Assembly (NCBI GenBank): GCA_025462805.1
Contig: JAOAPJ010000348.1
Span: 1-5,227, forward strand
DNA from: Acidobacteriaceae bacterium
GTDB taxonomy: Bacteria; Acidobacteriota; Terriglobia; Terriglobales; Acidobacteriaceae
Direction of reading: 5' to 3'
DNA: 5,227 nucleotides
The position numbers and the translations under genes were made by a program. Below are positions 1 to 5,227 of this stretch, in pieces (positions within the stretch are counted from its first letter, which is position 1; the number at the start of each line of letters is the position of its first letter). Under the pieces are notes generated by a model. It did not search any database, was not told where the DNA came from, and worked only from the letters and a program-made list of their open reading frames with translations.

Positions 1-57
1 GTCATCGCCGAGTACGACGGCTCCGGCTATACAGCTCGAGAGATCACCCTCCAATAA
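1..57 (+). CDS. C-terminal end of an unidentified protein (partial, enters from left edge)
   Basis: Reading frame 1 is open from the first base and ends at a TAA (55-57), giving VIAEYDGSGYTAREITLQ. Thirteen of the 18 codons end in G or C, as expected for real coding sequence in a GC-rich genome. The other frames and the opposite strand give less protein-like readings with no plausible start. The fragment is too short to assign a family; it is hydrophilic, with no membrane segment or recognisable motif. The gene converges on the phosphoesterase gene at 465-3161, with about 400 bases between the two stop codons. That this is a gene end is inferred from frame and codon use alone. Confidence 0.5.
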   Translation, partial: VIAEYDGSGYTAREITLQ

Positions 58-80
58 GCAGCGATCGCCGCACCACGACT

Positions 81-150
81 GGCGGATGCGCAACAGCTAC
101 CTGGGAGTAGCAGCGCATCCCCGCCAGCCGATGCGGTGAACAACGCATCC
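81..150. repeat. Nested and tandem inverted repeats sharing a GATGCG / CGCATC arm
   Basis: GGATGCG at 84-90 pairs with CGCATCC at 114-120. Outside it, GGC (81-83) can pair with GCC (123-125) across a two-base bulge. Inside it, GCTAC (96-100) pairs with GTAGC (107-111) around a six-base loop. A second hairpin follows at once: GATGCG (130-135) with CGCATC (144-149) around an eight-base loop. Because the arms are alike, 84-90 can equally pair with 144-150, so two mutually exclusive folds exist. The cluster starts 23 bases after the stop codon of the left-hand + strand gene. There is no following T-run, so it is not a classical intrinsic terminator. It may be an RNA 3'-end structure or a REP-like palindromic element; its function is unknown. 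Confidence 0.55.
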
Positions 151-410
151 ATGGCTCCCGCTGGAAGGCCAACGTGGTGAATCATTCATCTCACTCGCTC
201 CATCCTGCGAGCTAGCGCTGCCGCCGCTCTCATTCCCATAGCGACATCGTTCATCGGAGCCGCAGCCAGCTTCATAGCGAGAGCCGCACCCGAACTCATG
301 CGTTGTGGCAAAGAGAGGAACCGGGTTTGTAGAGGTGCGCAGATCGCGTCTCCTGCCCTGGTCTTTGCCCGTAGCGAGCCGTGGCAACTGTGGCAGAGCA
401 AACGTGACGC

Positions 411-447
411 TGCGGGCTACGTTCAACGAACGTAGCCCGCACCTTTT
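411..447 (+). terminator. Perfect 14-bp hairpin with short T-run, probable terminator between convergent genes
   Basis: The arms at 411-424 (TGCGGGCTACGTTC) and 428-441 are exact reverse complements around an AAC loop. On the + strand the stem is followed by CC and then TTTT (444-447), a short U-tract. It would stop + strand transcripts, for example from the gene ending at 57, before they run antisense into the phosphoesterase gene. In the - direction the same stem begins 23 bases beyond the phosphoesterase stop codon but is followed by GCGTCACG with no U-tract. Its use as the terminator or 3' stabiliser of that transcript is therefore possible but weaker. The stem is seen directly; the function is inferred. 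Confidence 0.6.
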
Positions 448-464
448 CTCAGACCGCAGCCCTG

Positions 465-3161
465 CTACTGCAGCGTGCCAGCGTTGCACGACGACCCGAC
501 CGGAGTCGGACTTGGTAAGTTCGTCGGCGGCGTCGCCCACGGCACACCCGTGAAGTCGAAGAAGTCCGTCAAATCGGGCTGCGCTGCGTCACGCGCCGTC
601 AGATGTGCGGAGCTGCCGATGAACCGGTTCTCGACGAATTTGATGATCGCCGTGTGATCCATCGGGTTGTTGCCCACATAATGCTTCTTCACGAAGGGCG
701 AAATGATCATGTTCGGTACGCGGAAGCCAAGCTGCGCGGCGAAGCCCTGCACTGCGGGAGCGTCGCCCGACCCGGTTCCGGGATCGCTCGAACTCAGATC
801 GCAGTGCGTCGTCGCCGGCGCCGTCGGGGTGGTATTTTGCGGCAGGCACGGCGCAAAGCTATCCGGGTTCACCGCGATGGGGCCAATATCCGGAATCGAG
901 GCTTTCATGGCCGTGTCTGTCAAGTCGTTGGAGTGGCCCTTCACCGGCGGCACGTGGTCGTACGGACCGCCGCCCTCGTCGTAGGCCAGGAAGAAGATCG
1001 AATCCTTCCACGAAGTGCTGGCCATCAGCGCGTTCACCAGCTTCGCAACCTGCGCCTGTCCCATCAGGATCGATTGGCCGGAGCCAGGGTGCTCATCGTT
1101 CAGCCCCGAGCCGGACTCGATGAAGGCAAAGCTCGGCAGTGTCCCGTTCGTCAGATCAGTCAGGTACTGCTTGACCGGCGCGATGTGGGTGGTGTCGATG
1201 CAGAAGGAGTTCGTCGTGTCTCCCACCACGCTCGACCCCTGGGTAGGTGCGGTGCACTTCGTGGGGTCGCCACCCGGGTTCGTGTGCACGAACCCAAACG
1301 AGTACGACAGTATCGAGAAGGTCGTAGCCGGAAGCCCGCCAGGCGCAGCGCCGCAGCTCCCATCGCTGGAGCACCCGCTGTTGGTCACCGTGTAATAAAT
1401 CTTCCACGAGACCTTTGCGTTGTCCAACTCTTGGAAGATGGTCGGGATATCGAGCTGCGGCAGCTTGTCGTTCGATCCCGGATCGTTCACCAGCCCCTGC
1501 GTCGTGCCGCCGGTAAAGGTCGCGATGCGGTTGGGGATGCTCTTGCTCGAGAGCGGAGAGAACCACCGGTTCGACACCGCGAACTGCGACGCCATGTAGT
1601 AGTAGTAGTTCAGATAGCTCTCGTCGTAATACCCCATCGCACGGTGGCCCACCGTATCCGTGAAATTACCCGAGCACGTGCCGCTGGCCGCACAGTTCTT
1701 CGCAAATCCCTCCGCGTCGTGCACGAAGCCGTTCATCGGAAGGGTTCGGGTTGTCTTGAAGTCATACCGGTTTACGTCGCCATAGCTCTCCAGCCATGCC
1801 GACGACATATCGTCGACGCAGGTAGTCGCCAGCTTGAACGGGGGGTACGAGGTGCCCTCGTCGTTCTTGTTGACGATCGTCTTCAGCTTGTCGTCGATCC
1901 CGTCGATTGAATTTTGCGTGTCGTAGCCATTCGCAATTCGGTACGGGTTCAGCATGCCGAAGTAGTTATCGAAGGTGTGGTTCTCCTGCAGCATCAAGAT
2001 CACGTGACCGACCGACTGCAGGGTGCCCGGAGGAATCACCGTCACCGTAGCCGTCGGGTTGGACGTGGCAGTCCCGCCCGACCCGGTAGCCGTGGCGGTA
2101 TAGGTCGTCGTTGCGGTCGGAGTCACCGACTGCGTGCCGCCCGCCGCCGGCAGTGAGTAGCTGGTCTTATCCGTGCCCGTGACCGTCACCGTCTTCGCGT
2201 TCGTCGCCGTGACCGTCAGGACGGAAGAGTTCCCCGTCGCGATGGAGGTCGGGTTTGCCGTGATCGTCACCGTCGGGGCCGGCCCGGCAATGACCGTGAC
2301 AACCGCCTGTGCTGTCGCATTTCCACCCGGTCCAATCGCCGTCGCTACATAGGTCGTTGAGGTGGTTGGCGTCACTGGCTGGACCCCGCCGGCGCCAGGC
2401 AAGGTGTACATGGTGTTATCTGTGCCGGCCACCGTCACAGTGGTCGCATTCGTCGCGGTCACCGTGAGGGTCGAGGAGCCGCCCGCATTGATCGAAGTGG
2501 GGCTTGCTGTGATCGTCACCGTAGGAGCCGCGGCGGGCCCCACCGGAACGACTGTCACCGTAGCCGTCGCTGTCGCTGGCGTCGTTCCCGCCGCCCCTGC
2601 AGCGGTTACCGTGTACGTGGTCGTCGCCGCCGGCGTCACTGCCTGTGTGCCACCGGTTAACGCAACGTCATAGCTGCTGTTATCCGAGCCGGTGATCGTC
2701 ACCTTGGTTGCGTTGCTCGCCGCCACCGTCAACGTGGACGTGCCGCCCGCATTGATCGTCGTCGGGTTAGCCGCGATCGTCACCGTCGGAGCTGACGACG
2801 CCGCGCCCACCGTTACGATGGCAGTCGCAGTCGCCTGCCCGTTGGGGCCTGTCGCAGTCGCGGTGTAGGTGGTCGTCGCCTTCGGCGTTACCGACTGTGT
2901 GCCGCCAGTGGCGCCCAGGCTGTAGGTGCTGCCGTCCGTCCCGGTGACCGTCACGCCGGTGGCGTTCGCCGCCAGCACCGTCAACGTGGACGCGCCGCCC
3001 GGGTTGACTTGTGTCGGACTGGCTGTGATCGAAACCGTCGGCGACAGCTTGTTCACGGTAACGCCGCAACCGCTCAGAAAGAGCAGCAGCGAAAAACTGA
3101 TGACCACTGCCACAGGCGACAGAATCCACTTGAAGGGGCCGGCAACGCGCACCTTACGCAT
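465..3161 (-). CDS. Secreted lipoprotein phosphoesterase (phospholipase C / acid phosphatase family) with four Ig-like repeats
   Basis: The protein has 898 residues. The ATG start has a strong GGAGGAA seven bases upstream and begins a lipoprotein signal peptide: basic N-terminus, hydrophobic segment at about 13-29 and lipobox LSGC with Cys32. Residue +2 is Gly, so nothing signals inner-membrane retention. Four Ig-like beta-sandwich repeats follow at about 41-118, 125-204, 213-290 and 296-375. The catalytic phosphoesterase domain (Pfam PF04185 type) spans about 384-870. Family signatures are ENHTFDNYFG (393-402), PNR (543-545) followed by FTGGTT (549-554), DEHPG (689-693), AYDEGGGPYDHVPP (726-739) and DHTAIIKFVENRF (835-847). 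By analogy with Francisella AcpA, E393/N394 and D728/E729 should bind the metal and a Thr near 550 may be the nucleophile. That placement is inference. Ten Cys after the lipobox fit disulfides outside the cytoplasm. The substrate is unknown: phospholipid head groups or phosphomonoesters. There is no twin-arginine signal, unlike Pseudomonas PlcH. The gene has a 323-base upstream spacer, so probably its own promoter. Confidence 0.92.
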   Translation of the reverse strand: MRKVRVAGPFKWILSPVAVVISFSLLLFLSGCGVTVNKLSPTVSITASPTQVNPGGASTLTVLAANATGVTVTGTDGSTYSLGATGGTQSVTPKATTTYTATATGPNGQATATAIVTVGAASSAPTVTIAANPTTINAGGTSTLTVAASNATKVTITGSDNSSYDVALTGGTQAVTPAATTTYTVTAAGAAGTTPATATATVTVVPVGPAAAPTVTITASPTSINAGGSSTLTVTATNATTVTVAGTDNTMYTLPGAGGVQPVTPTTSTTYVATAIGPGGNATAQAVVTVIAGPAPTVTITANPTSIATGNSSVLTVTATNAKTVTVTGTDKTSYSLPAAGGTQSVTPTATTTYTATATGSGGTATSNPTATVTVIPPGTLQSVGHVILMLQENHTFDNYFGMLNPYRIANGYDTQNSIDGIDDKLKTIVNKNDEGTSYPPFKLATTCVDDMSSAWLESYGDVNRYDFKTTRTLPMNGFVHDAEGFAKNCAASGTCSGNFTDTVGHRAMGYYDESYLNYYYYMASQFAVSNRWFSPLSSKSIPNRIATFTGGTTQGLVNDPGSNDKLPQLDIPTIFQELDNAKVSWKIYYTVTNSGCSSDGSCGAAPGGLPATTFSILSYSFGFVHTNPGGDPTKCTAPTQGSSVVGDTTNSFCIDTTHIAPVKQYLTDLTNGTLPSFAFIESGSGLNDEHPGSGQSILMGQAQVAKLVNALMASTSWKDSIFFLAYDEGGGPYDHVPPVKGHSNDLTDTAMKASIPDIGPIAVNPDSFAPCLPQNTTPTAPATTHCDLSSSDPGTGSGDAPAVQGFAAQLGFRVPNMIISPFVKKHYVGNNPMDHTAIIKFVENRFIGSSAHLTARDAAQPDLTDFFDFTGVPWATPPTNLPSPTPVGSSCNAGTLQ
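2037..3041 (-). repeat. Four tandem Ig-like domain repeats inside the phosphoesterase gene
   Basis: Four units of 78-80 residues lie at 3041-2808, 2789-2550, 2525-2292 and 2276-2037 (written in gene direction), joined by short Ala/Pro/Gly linkers. Each starts with a PTVxIxAxPT-like strand, continues through STLTV, an N/T-rich turn (ASNAT or ATNAT type), a VTxxGTD- or GSD-type strand, GGxQxVTP and TTTYT-like strands, and closes with ATVTV or a similar end. This is the usual pattern of bacterial Ig-like or Big-type beta-sandwich repeats. Units 3 and 4 look closest to one another. They probably act as a stalk or surface-binding spacer between the lipid anchor and the enzyme. Such repeats can gain or lose copies by recombination. 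Confidence 0.85.
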
Positions 3162-3166
3162 GTTAT

Positions 3167-3173
3167 TTCCTCC
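3167..3173 (-). promoter_or_regulatory. Strong Shine-Dalgarno sequence of the phosphoesterase gene
   Basis: On the - strand GGAGGAA lies just before the ATG at 3161-3159, with seven bases between GGAGG and the start codon. This near-perfect match to the anti-Shine-Dalgarno sequence fixes the start, which also gives a well-formed lipoprotein signal peptide. Confidence 0.85.
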
Positions 3174-3381
3174 ACAGTTCAGGTGAGCGACGCTGGCTCA
3201 AAGCAGACCACTGCAATCGCAGGGCCGAAGAGCCCCGAAAAATCATCGGCAGGCGTCGTTAGCACTCCGCGACGTCCGGCCTGCACTCAAAGCGCCTCTC
3301 TCGGGCGCTGTGTCTGTATCTTCTACCGCGAATTAGATGGAATTCGGGGCAGCCGCGCTGCTTACTGCCTCATCTATGTTA

Positions 3382-3426
3382 GGCGGCCAAATTGTCAGGC
3401 AGACAAAAATTCACTGTCCGGCCGCC
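3382..3426. repeat. Nested inverted repeats upstream of the phosphoesterase gene
   Basis: GGCGGCC (3382-3388) and GGCCGCC (3420-3426) are reverse complements 31 bases apart. Inside lies a 15-base dyad, TTGTC-AGGCA-GACAA (3392-3406), and GACA (3402-3405) can alternatively pair with TGTC (3415-3418). The inner dyad has the size of a regulator half-site pair and overlaps the only -35-like hexamer I noticed. The pairs are seen directly; a role as operator or RNA structure is speculative. Confidence 0.4.
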
Positions 3427-3438
3427 GCGTCATCGAGA

Positions 3439-3462
3439 AATAGCGAATATTGACCCGCTATT
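3439..3462 (-). terminator. Weak terminator candidate after the glycosyltransferase gene
   Basis: In the - direction AATAGCG (3462-3456) pairs with CGCTATT (3445-3439) around a 10-base loop, 22 bases after the stop codon at 3487-3485, followed by TCTC. The stem is only seven pairs, four of them A-T, and the T-run is poor. It may be a weak or non-functional terminator. Confidence 0.3.
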
Positions 3463-3484
3463 CATCGCGCCGCCCCGTTATGCG

Positions 3485-4864
3485 TCATACAAGAGGATCC
3501 ACTAAATCCACGGTCTGTGCGCCCTCAGCCGCATCCCGGGCGTGACGGTCGCTACCATGCGGAGAGTTACCAGTGGACACCGTCTGTCCCTGCTGCGTTG
3601 GATGTGAGAACAAGGACCGCAGCGAAGTCTGCTCCGCGGGCGCCCCCATTCCCTTCGAGAATTCCTTCTTGACCTTATTCAACTCGAACCAGCGCAGGTA
3701 GTTGCGGACCACGTTGCCAATCGTCATCTCGAGACCGGCGGCGAAGTTATGCCGCCCCATGCTTCTCTGCAGCTCAGGTGACTCAAGTACCGTCGTCACC
3801 TGACTTGCCAGGTCGGCCGCATCCCCTACCTTGTAAAAACGCACCGCCATGTCCTCATCCACGGCCATGTCGCGGAAGTCCCCGATATCCGCGCACACAA
3901 TCGGCACGCCGTACTCACACGCCTGGTGCGCCGGCCCGCTCGAGCCGGTGGCTGAGTCGTAAGGCAGCACCAGCAGCGACGTTGTGCGAAACAACTCCGG
4001 GATGTCCTCCTCCGGAACATAACCGCGAAACTCGATCGGCAGATGCGCCGGCTGCGCCTCGCGTATCGACTCCCAGTAGCCCGCCTTGGTGTGATGGTTT
4101 GCTCCGCACACAATCAGCCGCGCGTTGGGTATCTTCTCCAGCACCGCCGGGAACGCCTCCATCAGCGTCTCCAGACGCTTGTACGTGCCCCAGTGTCCGA
4201 TCGCCAAAATGCGCAGCTCCGGATTGCCCCGCTTGGAGAAATCCGGCGGCGTCGGATTCGACGCAAACGTGCCATGCTTGCCCAGCAGCACGTTCTGCAC
4301 CGAATACTTATCCACCAGAACCTTGCGATACCCCGGCAGCAGCACCGACACCGAGTTGGCCTGCAACAGCACCTTCGTCGTCACGTCCGTCCCCATGCGG
4401 AACAGCCGCTCCCACTTCACCCCCGCCGCCGCGAAGTCCACATGCTCGATCACATGATGCAGCGTCACATGGGTGAAGAACCCGGAGAGCCGCGCCAGCG
4501 CCGGCGTGCACAGCCCGGCGAACGCAGCCACCGGATTCGCCGGCGTCGCGAAGCTCGAGAACACCAGGTTGAACCACACCACGTCCGGCTTCACCCTGCG
4601 AATCTCTTTCAGCAGGCGAAACGGCGTCGACATACTGCCAAACTTCCAGCAGCGGATCACGTTAAAGCCCGGCAGCTCCGGCTGGTCTTCCACTTTGATC
4701 GTCTGGCCATTCCCGTCGGTTGCGAACTCATAGTCGGTCAGCTCATCCGCCAGGATGGTTAACTCGACCTCAGGATGGCGCTCCAGCTCCCGTGCGATGT
4801 GGAACGCATACTCGTTCAACTGGCGTCCACTGGGCGGAAAAGTCGCGACTAGGCAAATCTTCAT
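3485..4864 (-). CDS. GT4-type (GT-B fold) glycosyltransferase
   Basis: The protein has 459 residues and probably transfers a sugar from a nucleotide donor to a lipid-linked or polysaccharide acceptor on the cytoplasmic face of the membrane. The N-terminal acceptor domain (about 1-200) opens with MKICLVATFPPSGRQLNEYA, a typical GT4 first strand and loop. The stretch 96-139 is hydrophobic and could associate with the membrane. The donor domain (about 214-375) shows LAIGHWGTYKRLETL (220-234), LIVCGA (250-255), FRGYVPEEDIPELF (279-292) and LLVLPYDSATGSS followed by CEYGVPIV (297-323). In the usual E-x7-E donor motif the second Glu is E317, but the first is Ser309. Residues about 396-459 form a hydrophilic Ser/Gln/Gly-rich tail, probably disordered. 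The gene starts 12 bases after the upstream outer-membrane gene, so the two are probably co-transcribed, perhaps in an envelope-polysaccharide locus. The specific sugar and linkage cannot be read from the sequence. Confidence 0.88.
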   Translation of the reverse strand: MKICLVATFPPSGRQLNEYAFHIARELERHPEVELTILADELTDYEFATDGNGQTIKVEDQPELPGFNVIRCWKFGSMSTPFRLLKEIRRVKPDVVWFNLVFSSFATPANPVAAFAGLCTPALARLSGFFTHVTLHHVIEHVDFAAAGVKWERLFRMGTDVTTKVLLQANSVSVLLPGYRKVLVDKYSVQNVLLGKHGTFASNPTPPDFSKRGNPELRILAIGHWGTYKRLETLMEAFPAVLEKIPNARLIVCGANHHTKAGYWESIREAQPAHLPIEFRGYVPEEDIPELFRTTSLLVLPYDSATGSSGPAHQACEYGVPIVCADIGDFRDMAVDEDMAVRFYKVGDAADLASQVTTVLESPELQRSMGRHNFAAGLEMTIGNVVRNYLRWFELNKVKKEFSKGMGAPAEQTSLRSLFSHPTQQGQTVSTGNSPHGSDRHARDAAEGAQTVDLVDPLV

Positions 4865-4873
4865 AATGGTGTG

Positions 4874-4878
4874 CTCTC
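4874..4878 (-). promoter_or_regulatory. Shine-Dalgarno-like site of the glycosyltransferase, overlapping the upstream stop codon
   Basis: GAGAG on the - strand lies nine bases before the ATG at 4864-4862. Its first two bases are part of the TGA stop (4879-4877) of the upstream gene. The match is weak, which fits translation of the glycosyltransferase being coupled to that of the preceding gene. Confidence 0.45.
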
Positions 4879-5227
4879 AAAAGAGGCTAATGCTGAAATA
4901 CGGCCTCAGCTGTTGCTGGTGCGAGCCGGGAAAGTTGAAAAAGCTCTCCTCCTGCATGCCCCCGGAAAAACGAATGGGGTACTGGAGCGGAACCTCCCTG
5001 CCCTGATCCTTGAACTCACGGCGAAACGGAATCCCGTACGAAACCGAAAACCCGTTCTGCACCGCGTCGTAAGTGTGGAAGCCTTGCGTCCTGTTATAGG
5101 CACTGGAGACCTCCACCCGCCAACCGCGCGCCGGGAAGAAATCCACCACGCCCGCCGGCCGGATCGCCTGCGAGATTCCCGAGCGCGTCCCTACCGTGCG
5201 CCACGCCCGCAGATCTTCCAGCACCGC
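4877..5227 (-). CDS. C-terminal part of a probable outer-membrane beta-barrel protein (partial, enters from right edge)
   Basis: The frame is open from the right edge and gives 116 residues before TGA. A GTG near the edge (5224-5222) is in frame but nothing marks it as the true start; the gene most likely begins outside the window. The sequence alternates polar and aromatic or hydrophobic residues in short strands such as WRVEVSSAYNRT and FSVSYGIPFRR, separated by polar loops. It ends LRPYFSISLF, and a terminal Phe after an alternating strand is the usual recognition signal for the BAM outer-membrane assembly machinery. No family is recognised. Its place directly before a glycosyltransferase suggests a role in polysaccharide export or modification, or a general porin-like barrel; this is inference from context. 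Confidence 0.7.
   Translation of the reverse strand, partial: AVLEDLRAWRTVGTRSGISQAIRPAGVVDFFPARGWRVEVSSAYNRTQGFHTYDAVQNGFSVSYGIPFRREFKDQGREVPLQYPIRFSGGMQEESFFNFPGSHQQQLRPYFSISLF

Larger units (their letters stand above)
58..464. other. Structured spacer between convergent genes, no convincing gene
   Basis: This 407-base stretch lies between the stop codons of two convergent genes. It contains the 8-base palindrome GCGATCGC (61-68), the inverted-repeat cluster at 81-150, two copies of CATAGCGA 36 bases apart (237-244 and 273-280), and the hairpin at 411-441. Short open frames cross it on the - strand, but they begin at TTG or GTG without a Shine-Dalgarno sequence, or are overhangs of a frame antisense or out of frame to the phosphoesterase. 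I see no tRNA, promoter or coding-like stretch that I would defend. It could be a decayed gene, a dispersed repeat or simply terminator-bearing spacer. Confidence 0.6.
3162..3484. other. Spacer between glycosyltransferase and phosphoesterase genes, presumed promoter region
   Basis: These 323 bases hold no plausible gene. They form the downstream region of the glycosyltransferase and the 5' region of the phosphoesterase. A weak dyad (3439-3462) follows the glycosyltransferase stop, then a nested dyad cluster (3382-3426). The best sigma70-like guess in the - direction is CTGACA (3398-3393) with TAGATG (3376-3371) at 16-base spacing. The -10 matches only three of six consensus positions, so I do not call it as a promoter. 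If transcription does start near there, the phosphoesterase mRNA has a leader of about 200 bases. Confidence 0.55.

Noticed and set aside
61..68. GCGATCGC octamer, the same as the cyanobacterial HIP1 repeat
   Set aside because: A single occurrence in a GC-rich sequence; the other features do not suggest a cyanobacterium.
186..401. - strand 71-codon frame with a CXXCH motif, possible small cytochrome c
   Set aside because: It has a TTG start, no Shine-Dalgarno sequence and no export signal before the motif, and the rest is Ala/Met/Arg-rich. The motif is short enough to occur by chance.
97..540. - strand open frame of 147 codons overlapping the phosphoesterase 3' end
   Set aside because: It starts at GTG inside the phosphoesterase gene in another frame, lacks a ribosome binding site and has a low-complexity Cys/Gly/Ser/Arg-rich product.
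1596..1607. Four tandem TAC codons (GTA repeat on the + strand), possible phase-variable microsatellite
   Set aside because: Only four units, in frame. Aromatic residues at this place are common in the phosphoesterase family, and a triplet change would not shift the frame.
603..1910. Long + strand open frame of about 435 codons opposite the phosphoesterase domain
   Set aside because: It is antisense to a well-supported gene with conserved motifs. Its product is Arg/Val/His-rich without any recognisable fold, as is usual for antisense frames in GC-rich genes.
2037..3041. Regular repeat array considered as CRISPR or minisatellite
   Set aside because: The repeats are about 250 bases, protein-coding and degenerate; they translate to Ig-like domains without a spacer structure.
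3371..3398. Sigma70-like promoter CTGACA / TAGATG on the - strand
   Set aside because: The -10 matches only three of six consensus bases, so it was mentioned as a guess but not listed as a promoter.
3778..4476. + strand open frame of about 232 codons rich in Pro, Ser and Ala
   Set aside because: It lies entirely antisense to the glycosyltransferase, and its low-complexity composition reflects the complementary codons.
4043..4762. + strand open frame of about 239 codons opposite the glycosyltransferase
   Set aside because: It is a shadow of the GT4 gene; the product is Arg/His/Gln-rich with no family features and no ribosome binding site.

Overview
The window is GC-rich and reads as free-living, Gram-negative-type bacterial chromosome. 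An Acidobacteriota (Terriglobia-like) origin is my best guess. The basis is the style of the tandem Thr/Val/Ala-rich Ig-like repeats in front of a phosphoesterase domain, the high G/C at third codon positions, and an outer-membrane protein ending in Phe. This is recognition from memory, not a database match.

Layout from left to right: (1) the last 18 codons of an unidentified + strand gene end at 57. (2) About 400 bases (58-464) separate this gene from a convergent neighbour. They hold nested and tandem inverted repeats (81-150) and a perfect 14-bp hairpin (411-441) with a short T-run on its + strand side, but no convincing gene. (3) A large - strand gene (465-3161) encodes an 898-residue exported lipoprotein with four tandem Ig-like repeats and a C-terminal phosphoesterase domain of the phospholipase C / AcpA acid phosphatase family. 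(4) A 323-base spacer (3162-3484) carries the strong ribosome binding site of the phosphoesterase gene, its presumed promoter region and several short dyads. (5) A - strand GT4-type glycosyltransferase (3485-4864) lies only 12 bases downstream of (6) a - strand gene that enters from the right edge (4877-5227) and encodes the C-terminal end of a probable outer-membrane beta-barrel protein.

The barrel and glycosyltransferase genes almost certainly share a transcript, because the Shine-Dalgarno-like sequence of the second overlaps the stop codon of the first. Together they suggest an envelope or exopolysaccharide locus whose main part lies beyond the right edge. The phosphoesterase is transcribed in the same direction but after a spacer large enough for its own promoter. 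It would act outside the cytoplasm, tethered by lipid, probably scavenging phosphate or cleaving phospholipid head groups.

I see no mobile element, CRISPR array, tRNA or rRNA, and no sign of a defence system. The main points of interest are the architecture of the phosphoesterase, a substitution in the donor-site motif of the glycosyltransferase, and the structured convergent spacer.
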